From: Halobacillus sp. Marseille-P3879
Lineage (GTDB): Bacteria; Bacillota; Bacilli; Bacillales; Halobacillaceae
Length of the DNA stretch: 64,000 nucleotides
Assembly: GCF_900240285.1 (NCBI RefSeq)
Contig: NZ_OESS01000001.1
Location: 62,001-126,000, forward strand
Direction of reading: 5' to 3'
Part shown: positions 53,640 through 62,704 of the stretch, in pieces
How the letters are laid out: every line of letters starts with the position of its first letter
How positions within the stretch are numbered: the stretch's first letter is position 1
Program-made: the position numbers and the translations under genes
The notes under the pieces: model-generated
Database searches by the model: none
Told to the model about the DNA's origin: nothing
Seen by the model: only the letters and a program-made list of their open reading frames with translations

Positions 53640-56600
53640 ATGCAAAAAGTATTAGACAACAAAAGCTTGGGATTGATAGGGGATACGTTAAAAGAAGATA
53701 TTCGTTCAAATTCTAAATTAACTATTATGTCAGCGTACTTCTCCATCTATGCATTTCAAGAGCTAAAAAAGCAATTGTTAAAAGTAGATAGTGTGAAATT
53801 GTTATTTACCGAACCTACTTTTACAAATACAAACGAGAAATCAGAAATGCAAATGTTTAGAGAAAAGGGTATTGCAGGATTTGAAGATGAAGCCAAGTTT
53901 AGAAATCAGCTCAACCAACATAAAATTGCAAAAGAATGCGCAGAATGGTTGAGAGATAAAGTCGAAGTCAAATCAATGAAACACAGTTCTCCAATGAGTA
54001 TGATAAACATTTTAAACCCAAGACATAATGACGTGAATTTATTCGGAAGTACTCATTTTACAAGTGGTTACTTAGGTTTCACATATTCTAACGTACCTAC
54101 TGCCGCCAATTACACAAATGATAATGTAGCGACCGAACAGTACGTTAACTTATTTGAATCTCACTGGAGTGATCCGGTGCATTTAGAAGAGGTGAAAGAA
54201 AGCCTATTAGAACACCTAGAAGTATTACATAAAGATCATTCTCCAGAATTCATATACTTTGTAACGCTATATCATATATTCAAAGATTATTTAGACGAGC
54301 TTGATGAAGAGGCGATTGTTAAGTCGAAAACGGGCTTCCAGGATACGTCAATATGGAACAAACTTTATAAATTTCAGCGTGATGGCGTACTTGGAGCTAT
54401 CGATAAATTAGAAAAATATAATGGTTGCATCATTGCAGATAGTGTTGGACTTGGGAAAACCTTTGAAGCACTAGCTGTCATCAAATATTACGAACTAAGA
54501 AATGATAGAGTGCTCGTCCTAAGCCCGAAGAAATTACGGGAAAACTGGACAATTTATACACAAAACGATAAAAGAAATCTATTGGCTGATGATCGTTTCA
54601 ATTATGATGTATTGAATCATACCGATCTAAGTAGGTATCAAGGGATGTCTGCGGATATCAATTTGGAAACGGTGAATTGGAGCAATTATGATTTGATTGT
54701 TATAGATGAATCTCATAACTTCCGTAATAATGAAGCACGGAAAGACAGAGAAACAAGATATCAACGTCTGATGAATAAAGTTATTAAATCAGGGGTTAAA
54801 ACAAAGGTTTTAATGCTTTCAGCTACCCCCTTGAATAATCGAATGAATGATCTGAAAAACCAAATGGCATTTATCACTGAAGGTAAGGATGATGCTTTGG
54901 AGAATGCAGGTATTAGTAGTGTTGAATCATCATTGAGAAAAGCACAAGTGGCTTTTAATAAGTGGCTTAAGTTAGGTGATGAGGAACGAAATACCGATAA
55001 ACTATTGGAGATGTTAAATACAGACTATTTTAAGCTATTAGATTCTCTAACAATTGCAAGATCTAGAAAGCATTTAGAAAAATATTATGACCTTAAAAAG
55101 ATTGGGAAGTTTCCGAAACGGCTAAAACCGATAAACATTTATCCCCCAATCGATAATAAAAATGAATTTCCATCGATGGAGCAAGTGAATAAAATTATTA
55201 ACCGATTGAATCTCAGTGCATATGCACCATTAAGGTACTTACTGCCAGAAAAAAGAGCTGAGTATAGCAAGAAATATGACACTGTGGTTAAAGGTTCTAC
55301 CATATTAACTCAAGCAGATAGAGAAAACAGTCTTATTCATTTAATGAGAGTTAATTTACTTAAAAGAATGGAAAGTTCAATTCATTCTTTTGGTTTAACG
55401 GTTTCTAAGTTATTGCAATCAATTGATAACTTATTAGATAAACTTGAGCATTACAAAGACTATTCTGCTCAATCAATGTCTATTTCTGATATTGATTTAG
55501 AAGATGATGCATTTGAAGATATGTTGATTGGCGCTAAAGTAAAAGTTCTTATCCAAGACTTAGATCGTATCAAGTGGAAACAAGCTCTAGAAGATGACAA
55601 AGAGAATCTTGAAGAAATTTTAAGAGAGGCATTTAAGGTTCAACCTGATCGGGATGAAAAGCTACAAAAGTTGAAAACACTCATTCAAGATAAAGTAAAC
55701 AATCCTATAAATAATAACAATAAGAAAGTTATAGTATTTACAGCATTTGCAGATACCGCTAAATATCTATATGACAATATTGCGGATTGGTCAAATTCGA
55801 ACCTTGATGTCCACTCAGCTATTGTTACAGGATCTGGGCAAAATAAGTCGAATATGAAAGGTGTGAGAGCGAAAGACATAAATGGTGTCTTAACGCATTT
55901 TTCACCTAACTCAAAAAATAGAGATACCTTATATCCAGATATGAAAGATGAGATTGATATTCTTATTGCTACTGACTGCATCTCAGAAGGGCAAAACCTT
56001 CAGGATTGTGATTACTTAATAAACTATGATATTCACTGGAACCCTGTACGAATTGTTCAACGATTCGGACGTATCGATCGTTTAGGTTCAACTAATGAGC
56101 AAATACAGTTGGTTAATTTCTGGCCAAATATAGAATTGGACGAGTACATTAATCTGGAAGCTCGTGTCACTGGTAGAATGGCCCTGATGGATGTTTCTGC
56201 TACGGGAGAAGAGAATGTAATTGAAGGTAAAAGCGATAATATGAATGATTTAGAATATCGTCGTAAACAATTATTTCAATTACAGGATGAGGTTATTGAT
56301 TTAGAAGAAATGTCTGGTGGTTTATCTATAACAGATTTAACTCTAAACGACTTTAAAATGGATTTAGTTTCATATATGGAAGAGAATAAGGAACTGATAG
56401 AACAAACACCAGCAGGACTACACGCATTAGCTAAGATTAATTCAAATGAGATTGATGGTATAGATCCAGGAATCATATTCTGTTTACGTCAAATTAAAGG
56501 CGAAAAGGATATTAAAGAACAAAGTGCTTTGGAACCATATTTTTTAGTCTACATTACAGAGGATCGAAGGATTGAGTTTAGTCATGTGAAAAGCAAGCAA

Positions 56601-56864
56601 ATCCTTGATTTATACAGGCATTTGTCGTTAGGAAAAAACCATGTTTACGACAATCTAGTTGATGTATTTAAAGATGAAACAGATGATTATGAAGATATGG
56701 AAAAGTATCAAGCCATGTTAACAAGTGCTATTAATTTTATTGTTGGTAAAAATGAAGAAATGGGAATGGCTTCATTATTTAGTATTGGAGAATCTAGCTT
56801 GTCCAATGATTCTTTTCAAGAAGCGGACGATTTTGAGCTCATAACGTATCTCGTAGTTAAGTAG
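53640..56864 (+). CDS. PLD-like/SNF2-type helicase
   Basis: A 1074-residue superfamily 2 helicase. Residues 1-170 form a PLD-like domain: SAYFSIYAFQEL, LFTEPTF, and GSTHFTSGYLG (136-146), which matches the GS.NFT.GL segment of PLD nucleases. The usual H-x-K is not seen (MSMINIL lies where HAKxxIL would), so the PLD part may be inactive. The motor has Walker A DSVGLGKT (267-274), DESH (356-359) and SATP (394-397). Its second half has IATDCISEGQNLQDCD and QRFGRIDRLGS. It heads a block of four genes: DUF4391 starts 8 bases later, then Mod and Res. It probably translocates on DNA in the restriction reaction. Confidence 0.9.
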   Translation: MQKVLDNKSLGLIGDTLKEDIRSNSKLTIMSAYFSIYAFQELKKQLLKVDSVKLLFTEPTFTNTNEKSEMQMFREKGIAGFEDEAKFRNQLNQHKIAKECAEWLRDKVEVKSMKHSSPMSMINILNPRHNDVNLFGSTHFTSGYLGFTYSNVPTAANYTNDNVATEQYVNLFESHWSDPVHLEEVKESLLEHLEVLHKDHSPEFIYFVTLYHIFKDYLDELDEEAIVKSKTGFQDTSIWNKLYKFQRDGVLGAIDKLEKYNGCIIADSVGLGKTFEALAVIKYYELRNDRVLVLSPKKLRENWTIYTQNDKRNLLADDRFNYDVLNHTDLSRYQGMSADINLETVNWSNYDLIVIDESHNFRNNEARKDRETRYQRLMNKVIKSGVKTKVLMLSATPLNNRMNDLKNQMAFITEGKDDALENAGISSVESSLRKAQVAFNKWLKLGDEERNTDKLLEMLNTDYFKLLDSLTIARSRKHLEKYYDLKKIGKFPKRLKPINIYPPIDNKNEFPSMEQVNKIINRLNLSAYAPLRYLLPEKRAEYSKKYDTVVKGSTILTQADRENSLIHLMRVNLLKRMESSIHSFGLTVSKLLQSIDNLLDKLEHYKDYSAQSMSISDIDLEDDAFEDMLIGAKVKVLIQDLDRIKWKQALEDDKENLEEILREAFKVQPDRDEKLQKLKTLIQDKVNNPINNNNKKVIVFTAFADTAKYLYDNIADWSNSNLDVHSAIVTGSGQNKSNMKGVRAKDINGVLTHFSPNSKNRDTLYPDMKDEIDILIATDCISEGQNLQDCDYLINYDIHWNPVRIVQRFGRIDRLGSTNEQIQLVNFWPNIELDEYINLEARVTGRMALMDVSATGEENVIEGKSDNMNDLEYRRKQLFQLQDEVIDLEEMSGGLSITDLTLNDFKMDLVSYMEENKELIEQTPAGLHALAKINSNEIDGIDPGIIFCLRQIKGEKDIKEQSALEPYFLVYITEDRRIEFSHVKSKQILDLYRHLSLGKNHVYDNLVDVFKDETDDYEDMEKYQAMLTSAINFIVGKNEEMGMASLFSIGESSLSNDSFQEADDFELITYLVVK

Positions 56865-56872
56865 GTGAGAAA

Positions 56873-57637
56873 ATGAGAAAGGAATTGATTGCAAAACTGC
56901 AAATGCCTAAAAGGACTGTGTTGAACCGAAACATTCCAAAGAAACAGTTTTACGAACAGGCTGAATTATCCAATCAAGAGAAAGAGCTTATAAAAGATGA
57001 TATAGAAAGCATTTACTTACTATCAATTTGTCGTCAGGATACATTAAATGTACCTAAATATGTGGAGGAAGATCTACATTACGAGGAGATTTATTGGGTA
57101 TTTGTATCACTTAAATCAACGAAACGCTTTGAAAAAGTTTGTAAGGCGATACATCGAGCATTTCCAAACCCAGTGGTTCTGGTTTGTTCTAATGCAGGAC
57201 AAGAAATTGCGGTAAGTACTGGACATAAACGATTGAATCAAAACGTTTCTAGTAAGTCTGTGGTAGAAGAATTAAACTTATCACCTTTTATTGATCCATA
57301 TAGTCATGATGAAGGAGTAGTCAGGTTTATTGAAAGGTTGAGTTTTCCATCTCTTTCTCATCAAAATTTGTATCTATTCTATGATGATTTGTCAAAAGCG
57401 ACTGAGGCTAGTCAAATTATAAGTCTCATAGGAAGTTACCCTAGCAAAGAACTAAGTCTTCTTGATTCCACAAGGGTTATTAAAGAGATTAATTTAAATG
57501 CAGAAGAATTGTTACGTTTGAAAAAAGAACATGATGACCAAACAGATTTTGGTGAAAAAATGAACACTCATATAAAAGTTAAACAAGAAGAAACAAAAAA
57601 AGAAAAACTGATTAACCAGTTGAAGGAGTTGTGTTAA
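56873..57637 (+). CDS. DUF4391 protein
   Basis: A 254-residue DUF4391-type protein, a family found beside type III Mod/Res and helicase genes. It has FYEQAELSNQEKELIKDDIESIYLLSICRQDTLNVPKY, EIYWVFVSLKS, and a helical C-terminal part rich in Lys/Glu (about 205-250). The ATG follows TAGGTGAGA. It ends at the base before the mod start, so the two are coupled. No catalytic motif is visible; a specificity or bridging role in the restriction complex is inference. Confidence 0.8.
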   Translation: MRKELIAKLQMPKRTVLNRNIPKKQFYEQAELSNQEKELIKDDIESIYLLSICRQDTLNVPKYVEEDLHYEEIYWVFVSLKSTKRFEKVCKAIHRAFPNPVVLVCSNAGQEIAVSTGHKRLNQNVSSKSVVEELNLSPFIDPYSHDEGVVRFIERLSFPSLSHQNLYLFYDDLSKATEASQIISLIGSYPSKELSLLDSTRVIKEINLNAEELLRLKKEHDDQTDFGEKMNTHIKVKQEETKKEKLINQLKELC

Positions 57638-59473
57638 GTGGAAAAACTAGATGGAAAAACATTTAATGTTATTAACGACAATATTGAAAAATTAAAAGAG
57701 ATATTTCCAGAGGTTATAACCGAGGAGAAAATTGATTTTGAAAAACTTCAACAAGCATTAGGCGAAAACATAGAAAAATCTAAGGAACGCTATGACTTTA
57801 CATGGAACGGAAAATCTGAGGCGATCAACATGGCCCAAAAACAAACAACTGGGACATTAAGGCCCTGTAAAGAAGAAAGTGTCAATTGGGACACAACTCA
57901 AAACCTGTACATTGAAGGGGATAATCTTGAGGTATTAAGGGTACTCCAAAATTCTTATAGAAATAAAGTGAAAATGATTTACATTGACCCACCTTATAAT
58001 ACTGGAAATGATTTTATTTACGAAGACGATTTTAAAAATAATGTAAAAAATTACTTGGAAATGAATTTTGAAAATCTAAAATCAAATGCTGAAACTAGTG
58101 GGCGTTATCATACAGATTGGTTGAACTTAATGTATCCTAGACTAAAAATTGCTAGGAACTTATTAAAAGATGATGGGGTCATATTTATGTCTATTGATGA
58201 TGTAGAGGTAAATAATCTAAAAAAGATTTCCGATGAAATTTTTGGTGAGTCAAATTTCATATCTATAATTACAAGAGAGGCTATAAAAGGTGGATCCCAA
58301 TCCAGACATATTCGTGTAACACATGATTATATTTTAATATATTGTAAAGATATTAACTCTGTTAATTTAACAGGCATAGAGACTGAGGGAATTAAATTAA
58401 ACCTTGAAGATGAAAAGGGTAAATATGCTAAAGGAAGAGAATTGAATAAATGGGGAGCTGGTTCTCGAAGAGAAGATTCTCCTAGTATGTGGTTTCCAAT
58501 ACCTGGCCCAAATGGTGAAGAGGTTTATCCTATTAGAAATGATGGATCAGAAGGAAGATGGCGGTTAGGAAAAGCAAAAATGCAAAAGTTAGTAGAGGAA
58601 AATGATGTTTTATTTGAAAAAAGAGATAATGGTACGTATATCGCTTATCAAAAGATTCGTGATGATTCTCCAAAAATAAAACAATTTACTACGCTATTTA
58701 CTGATAAGTATATAAACGCTAGAGGTACTGAAGAGATAAAGTCCTTATTTGAAGTGGAACGAACATTATTTGATTATGCGAAACCAGTTGAATTAATAGA
58801 AGATCTTATAACAATGTCGAACTTGAACGAACACGATATTGTACTCGATTTTTTTTCAGGGTCTGCAACCACAGCACAAGCATGTATGAAAAAAAGTTTG
58901 GAGGATAATAAAGCTATTAAATATATCCTAGTTCAACTTGATGAGTCAACAGGAGAAAATTCAGAAGCAAGAAAATTAGGGTATAGCTTAATACCCGAAG
59001 TCGCAAAGGATCGAATTAGAAAATCCGGGAATAAATTACTTTCTAGTGTGTCTGGAAACGATAATAAATTGGATATCGGGTTTAAAGTGTTTAAATTAGA
59101 TGAAACAAATTTACATACATGGGACTCGGAGAAGGACAATTTAGAACAAAATCTCATTGAGCTAGTCGAGTCCTTAAAAGATGGTAGAACTCAAGAAGAT
59201 GTTGTATATGAGGTTCTACTTAAATTTGGTGTAGATTTAACTGTTCCAATTAATGAGAAGGAAATTGCAGATAAGACAGTATATGATGTTGGAATGGGAT
59301 ACTTGTTCATTTGCTTAGAGAAAAACTTAGAATTATACGTAATTGAAGAAATAGCGAAAGTAAAACCTACTCGAGTGGTTTTTTATGATGAAAGTTTTAA
59401 AGATGATACTGTACGAACTAACGCCCAACAAATATTAAAACGTTATGGTGTAGAGGATGTTCGTGTTATTTAA
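57638..59473 (+). CDS. mod: Type III restriction-modification Mod (N6-adenine methyltransferase)
   Basis: A 611-residue DNA adenine methyltransferase and specificity subunit. The beta-class order is seen: DPPY motif IV at 117-120 (MIYIDPPYNTG), then a variable target-recognition region (about 210-390), then motif I (VLDFFSGSATTAQA, about 402-413). The GTG start comes right after the DUF4391 stop. No simple repeats that would give phase variation are seen. It should recognise and methylate one strand of an asymmetric site; the site cannot be predicted. Confidence 0.95.
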   Translation: MEKLDGKTFNVINDNIEKLKEIFPEVITEEKIDFEKLQQALGENIEKSKERYDFTWNGKSEAINMAQKQTTGTLRPCKEESVNWDTTQNLYIEGDNLEVLRVLQNSYRNKVKMIYIDPPYNTGNDFIYEDDFKNNVKNYLEMNFENLKSNAETSGRYHTDWLNLMYPRLKIARNLLKDDGVIFMSIDDVEVNNLKKISDEIFGESNFISIITREAIKGGSQSRHIRVTHDYILIYCKDINSVNLTGIETEGIKLNLEDEKGKYAKGRELNKWGAGSRREDSPSMWFPIPGPNGEEVYPIRNDGSEGRWRLGKAKMQKLVEENDVLFEKRDNGTYIAYQKIRDDSPKIKQFTTLFTDKYINARGTEEIKSLFEVERTLFDYAKPVELIEDLITMSNLNEHDIVLDFFSGSATTAQACMKKSLEDNKAIKYILVQLDESTGENSEARKLGYSLIPEVAKDRIRKSGNKLLSSVSGNDNKLDIGFKVFKLDETNLHTWDSEKDNLEQNLIELVESLKDGRTQEDVVYEVLLKFGVDLTVPINEKEIADKTVYDVGMGYLFICLEKNLELYVIEEIAKVKPTRVVFYDESFKDDTVRTNAQQILKRYGVEDVRVI

Positions 59474-59491
59474 AAGGAAGGAGGCGTAATT

Positions 59492-62476
59492 TTGAAAATT
59501 AAGTTTGATGAACAACAATATCAATTAGATGCAATTAATTCCACTGTAAATATATTCGAAGGACAACCTGTTAAAGTATCTAATTTCTCAGTAAGCGCTG
59601 AAGAATTTTTAGGTCAAGAACAGACTGAATTAGGTATTGGAAATAAACTTGAGTTATCTGATATAGATCTATTGGAGAATGTTCAAGCTATACAAAAAAG
59701 AAATCGTCTGACAAAAAGTCAAGATTTACAAGATCGTAACTTCACGGTCGAAATGGAAACAGGAACTGGTAAGACATATGTTTATACAAGGTCTGTTTTT
59801 GAATTAAACCAAAGATATGGTTTTTCGAAATTTGTTATTGTTGTGCCAAGTGTAGCAATACGTGAAGGTGTTTATAAGTCATTTCAAATGACAGAGTCAC
59901 ACTTCAAAGAATTATATCCTAGTCAGCACTGCAATTATTTTATTTATGATTCTTCAAAGTTAGAAAAAGTTCGTGAGTTTGCAACTAGTAGTAATATCGA
60001 GGTTATGATTATTAATATTGATGCCTTCAAAAAGAGTTTTGAAGACCCTGAAAAAGAAGACAAGGCTAACCTAATTCACCGCGAACGAGATACGATGAAT
60101 GGGAAAAAACCAATAGAATTTATACAGGAAACGAATCCAATTGTTATTATTGACGAGCCTCAAAGTGTCGACAACACTGATAAAGCAAAAGAAGCAATTG
60201 CATCTTTAAACCCTTTATGTAAATTACGTTATTCAGCAACACACAGGGATACTTATAATTTGATGTATAAATTAGATCCTGTGGCAGCATATGAAGAACG
60301 GCTCGTGAAGAAAATTGAAGTATTGTCTGTGAAACCTGAAGATGACTTTAATGATCCTTACATTAAGTTAAAGAATGTTTCGAATAAGAACGGCTATCAA
60401 GCCACGTTAGAAATGGATGTTCAACAGAAAAACGGTGTAGTTAAACGTAAAAACATCAAGGTTGATCCGAACAAGCGTAGCGATTTGTATGTCTTATCAG
60501 GAGAGAGAGACATATATCAAGGTTATTATGTTGAAGGAATAGATTGTTTACCTGGAAATGAATCTATTGAATTTGAAGGGAAACAACCTCTATACCTTGG
60601 AGAAGCCATCGGAGAAATGAATGATGCAGTATTAAAACGTTATCAAATTCGAGAAACAATTCGCGCTCACTTAGATAAAGAACTTCAATTGATGCACAAA
60701 GGCATTAAAGTATTAAGTTTATTCTTTATTGATAAAGTAGCCAACTATCGAATTTATAATGATGATGGTACTTGGAGTCACGGATCGTATGCGGAGGTTT
60801 TTGAAGAAGAATATCTAAATATGATCAAAAACCAGAAATATCAAACGTTATTTAAAGAAGACAGCCCTATTGCAAATTTTAACGTTTCAGAAGTACATGG
60901 TGGTTATTTCTCACAAGACAAAAAAGGTCGCTTTAAAGATAGTAATCTTAAAAAAGATGGAACACTGCGTTCGAATAAAGACGATGAATCGTTCTTTGAG
61001 TTAATCATGAAGAAGAAAGAAGAGCTTTTAAGCTTCGATACACCATTGAGATTTATTTTCTCTCACTCTGCTTTGAAAGAAGGTTGGGACAATCCTAATG
61101 TCTTTCAAATTTGTACACTAGTTGAAACCAAAGATACGTTAACGAAGCGTCAGAAAATTGGTCGAGGTCTGAGGTTACCTGTTAAGGATGACGGTCGTCG
61201 TCATTTTGATGAAAATGATAACGTTCTGACTGTAGTAGCGAATGAATCGTACGAAGAGTTTGCTGATTCACTACAAAAAGAAATGGAATCAGAAACGGGT
61301 GTGCGATTTGGATTTATCGAGAAACATACATTTGCACCGATCACTTATACGAATGAAGACAATGAAAAAGAGGCCCTTGGTTCAGATGAGTCCGAGAAAA
61401 TTTATAATTATTTTGTTGCTCAGAACTATATAGATAGGAAAGGTAAAATCAAAGATTCACTCAAGCAAGATTTAGCTCAAGGAGTTATGGAAATACCAGA
61501 GGAATACAGTGTAGTTAAGAAAGATATTGAAGAAACCTTAAAGAGAGCTATCAAGAAGCTACCAGTATTTAATTATGATGATAAAGTTAAAGTCCAACCT
61601 GATAAGCAAGTTTTACTTAGTGATGATTTTAAGCAATTATGGAATCGCATTAAGCATAAAACCACTTATTCTGTTGACATTGACACCGAAACACTGATTA
61701 AGAAGAGTGTGGAGGAAATTCAAAGACTCCCAAGATTTCGAGCGCGTAAAATAAGGCGTGAAACAGCTAACTTAGACATTACTGAAGCTGGTGTTAAAGG
61801 TGAAGGCGGGGGAGTAAGATTCTATGAAGCTGAAGAAGAAACCAGACAACTACCAGACATCTTAAGGTACTTACAAGATCAAACGAATTTAAAGCGCCGT
61901 ACAATAGTCGATATACTCATTAAGTCTAAACGCTTGGATGATTTTAAGAAAAACCCACAATCATTCATGGAAGAAGTCATGAAAATTATTAATAAAGAAA
62001 AACGTAAATTAATCATTGATGGCATCAAGTATGAAAAGATCGGAGACCATGAATACTTTGAGCAATCATTGTTTGAGAGTGAAGAATTGATTGGTTATTT
62101 GAAGAAAAATGCAATTGAAGTGGGTGAACACAAATCTGTTTATGATCACATTGTGTATGACTCAAATATAGAAAAAGAGTTTGCTGAGCGGTTAAATAGT
62201 GATCCGGATGTTAAGCTCTTTGTTAAATTACCTAGCTTCTTTGTGATAGACACCCCTCTTGGCAACTATAACCCTGATTGGGCTGTTTTAATAGAAAGCG
62301 ATGGTATAGAGCAGCTATACTTTGTGGTTGAAACTAAAGGAAGTACTGACCAAGAAGACCTGAGGATAGCCGAAAACGGTAAAATTATCTGTGGTCGTAA
62401 ACATTTTGAAGCACTCGAAGATGGTGTCGAGTATAAACTAGCTAGTACTTATGAAGAGTTAAAACAAGAAGTATAG
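59492..62476 (+). CDS. res: Type III restriction enzyme Res subunit
   Basis: A 994-residue superfamily 2 ATPase-nuclease that works with Mod. It has Walker A GTGKT (91-95), DEPQ (221-224) as motif II, SATHRDT, HSALKEGWDNPNVFQI, and RQKIGRGLRLPV as motif VI. Its C-terminal PD-(D/E)xK nuclease has P928-D929 (NPDWAVL) and E947-x-K949 (VVETKGS). The TTG start follows AAGGAGG. It is 18 bases after mod and ends the operon. All motor and nuclease residues are present, so it looks functional. Confidence 0.95.
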   Translation: MKIKFDEQQYQLDAINSTVNIFEGQPVKVSNFSVSAEEFLGQEQTELGIGNKLELSDIDLLENVQAIQKRNRLTKSQDLQDRNFTVEMETGTGKTYVYTRSVFELNQRYGFSKFVIVVPSVAIREGVYKSFQMTESHFKELYPSQHCNYFIYDSSKLEKVREFATSSNIEVMIINIDAFKKSFEDPEKEDKANLIHRERDTMNGKKPIEFIQETNPIVIIDEPQSVDNTDKAKEAIASLNPLCKLRYSATHRDTYNLMYKLDPVAAYEERLVKKIEVLSVKPEDDFNDPYIKLKNVSNKNGYQATLEMDVQQKNGVVKRKNIKVDPNKRSDLYVLSGERDIYQGYYVEGIDCLPGNESIEFEGKQPLYLGEAIGEMNDAVLKRYQIRETIRAHLDKELQLMHKGIKVLSLFFIDKVANYRIYNDDGTWSHGSYAEVFEEEYLNMIKNQKYQTLFKEDSPIANFNVSEVHGGYFSQDKKGRFKDSNLKKDGTLRSNKDDESFFELIMKKKEELLSFDTPLRFIFSHSALKEGWDNPNVFQICTLVETKDTLTKRQKIGRGLRLPVKDDGRRHFDENDNVLTVVANESYEEFADSLQKEMESETGVRFGFIEKHTFAPITYTNEDNEKEALGSDESEKIYNYFVAQNYIDRKGKIKDSLKQDLAQGVMEIPEEYSVVKKDIEETLKRAIKKLPVFNYDDKVKVQPDKQVLLSDDFKQLWNRIKHKTTYSVDIDTETLIKKSVEEIQRLPRFRARKIRRETANLDITEAGVKGEGGGVRFYEAEEETRQLPDILRYLQDQTNLKRRTIVDILIKSKRLDDFKKNPQSFMEEVMKIINKEKRKLIIDGIKYEKIGDHEYFEQSLFESEELIGYLKKNAIEVGEHKSVYDHIVYDSNIEKEFAERLNSDPDVKLFVKLPSFFVIDTPLGNYNPDWAVLIESDGIEQLYFVVETKGSTDQEDLRIAENGKIICGRKHFEALEDGVEYKLASTYEELKQEV

Positions 62477-62486
62477 TCACCTAGAT

Positions 62487-62524
62487 AAACCCCCCTATAT
62501 CATTTGAAATGAATAGGGGGTTTT
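62487..62524 (+). terminator. Terminator of the restriction operon
   Basis: AAACCCCCCTAT (62487-62498) pairs with ATAGGGGGTTTT (62513-62524), 14-nt loop, then A/T-rich sequence. The gap to 62704 is AT-rich and should hold the promoter of the OLD gene. Confidence 0.88.
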
Positions 62525-62704
62525 AAAAAATTCTTCACGAGCTTGAATACTACAAATAATTTCCATAAGTTACTTAGCTCACAACTTTTATAAAGATGTT
62601 TCTTGTTTAGTTCCAATTTAAAAGAGTTTTAATTTCTTGGTAAATATTCATTTGTTTCTACCCCTTTAGTCAAATTTCTTGGATTGAATAGAAGGAGAGT
62701 TGTT

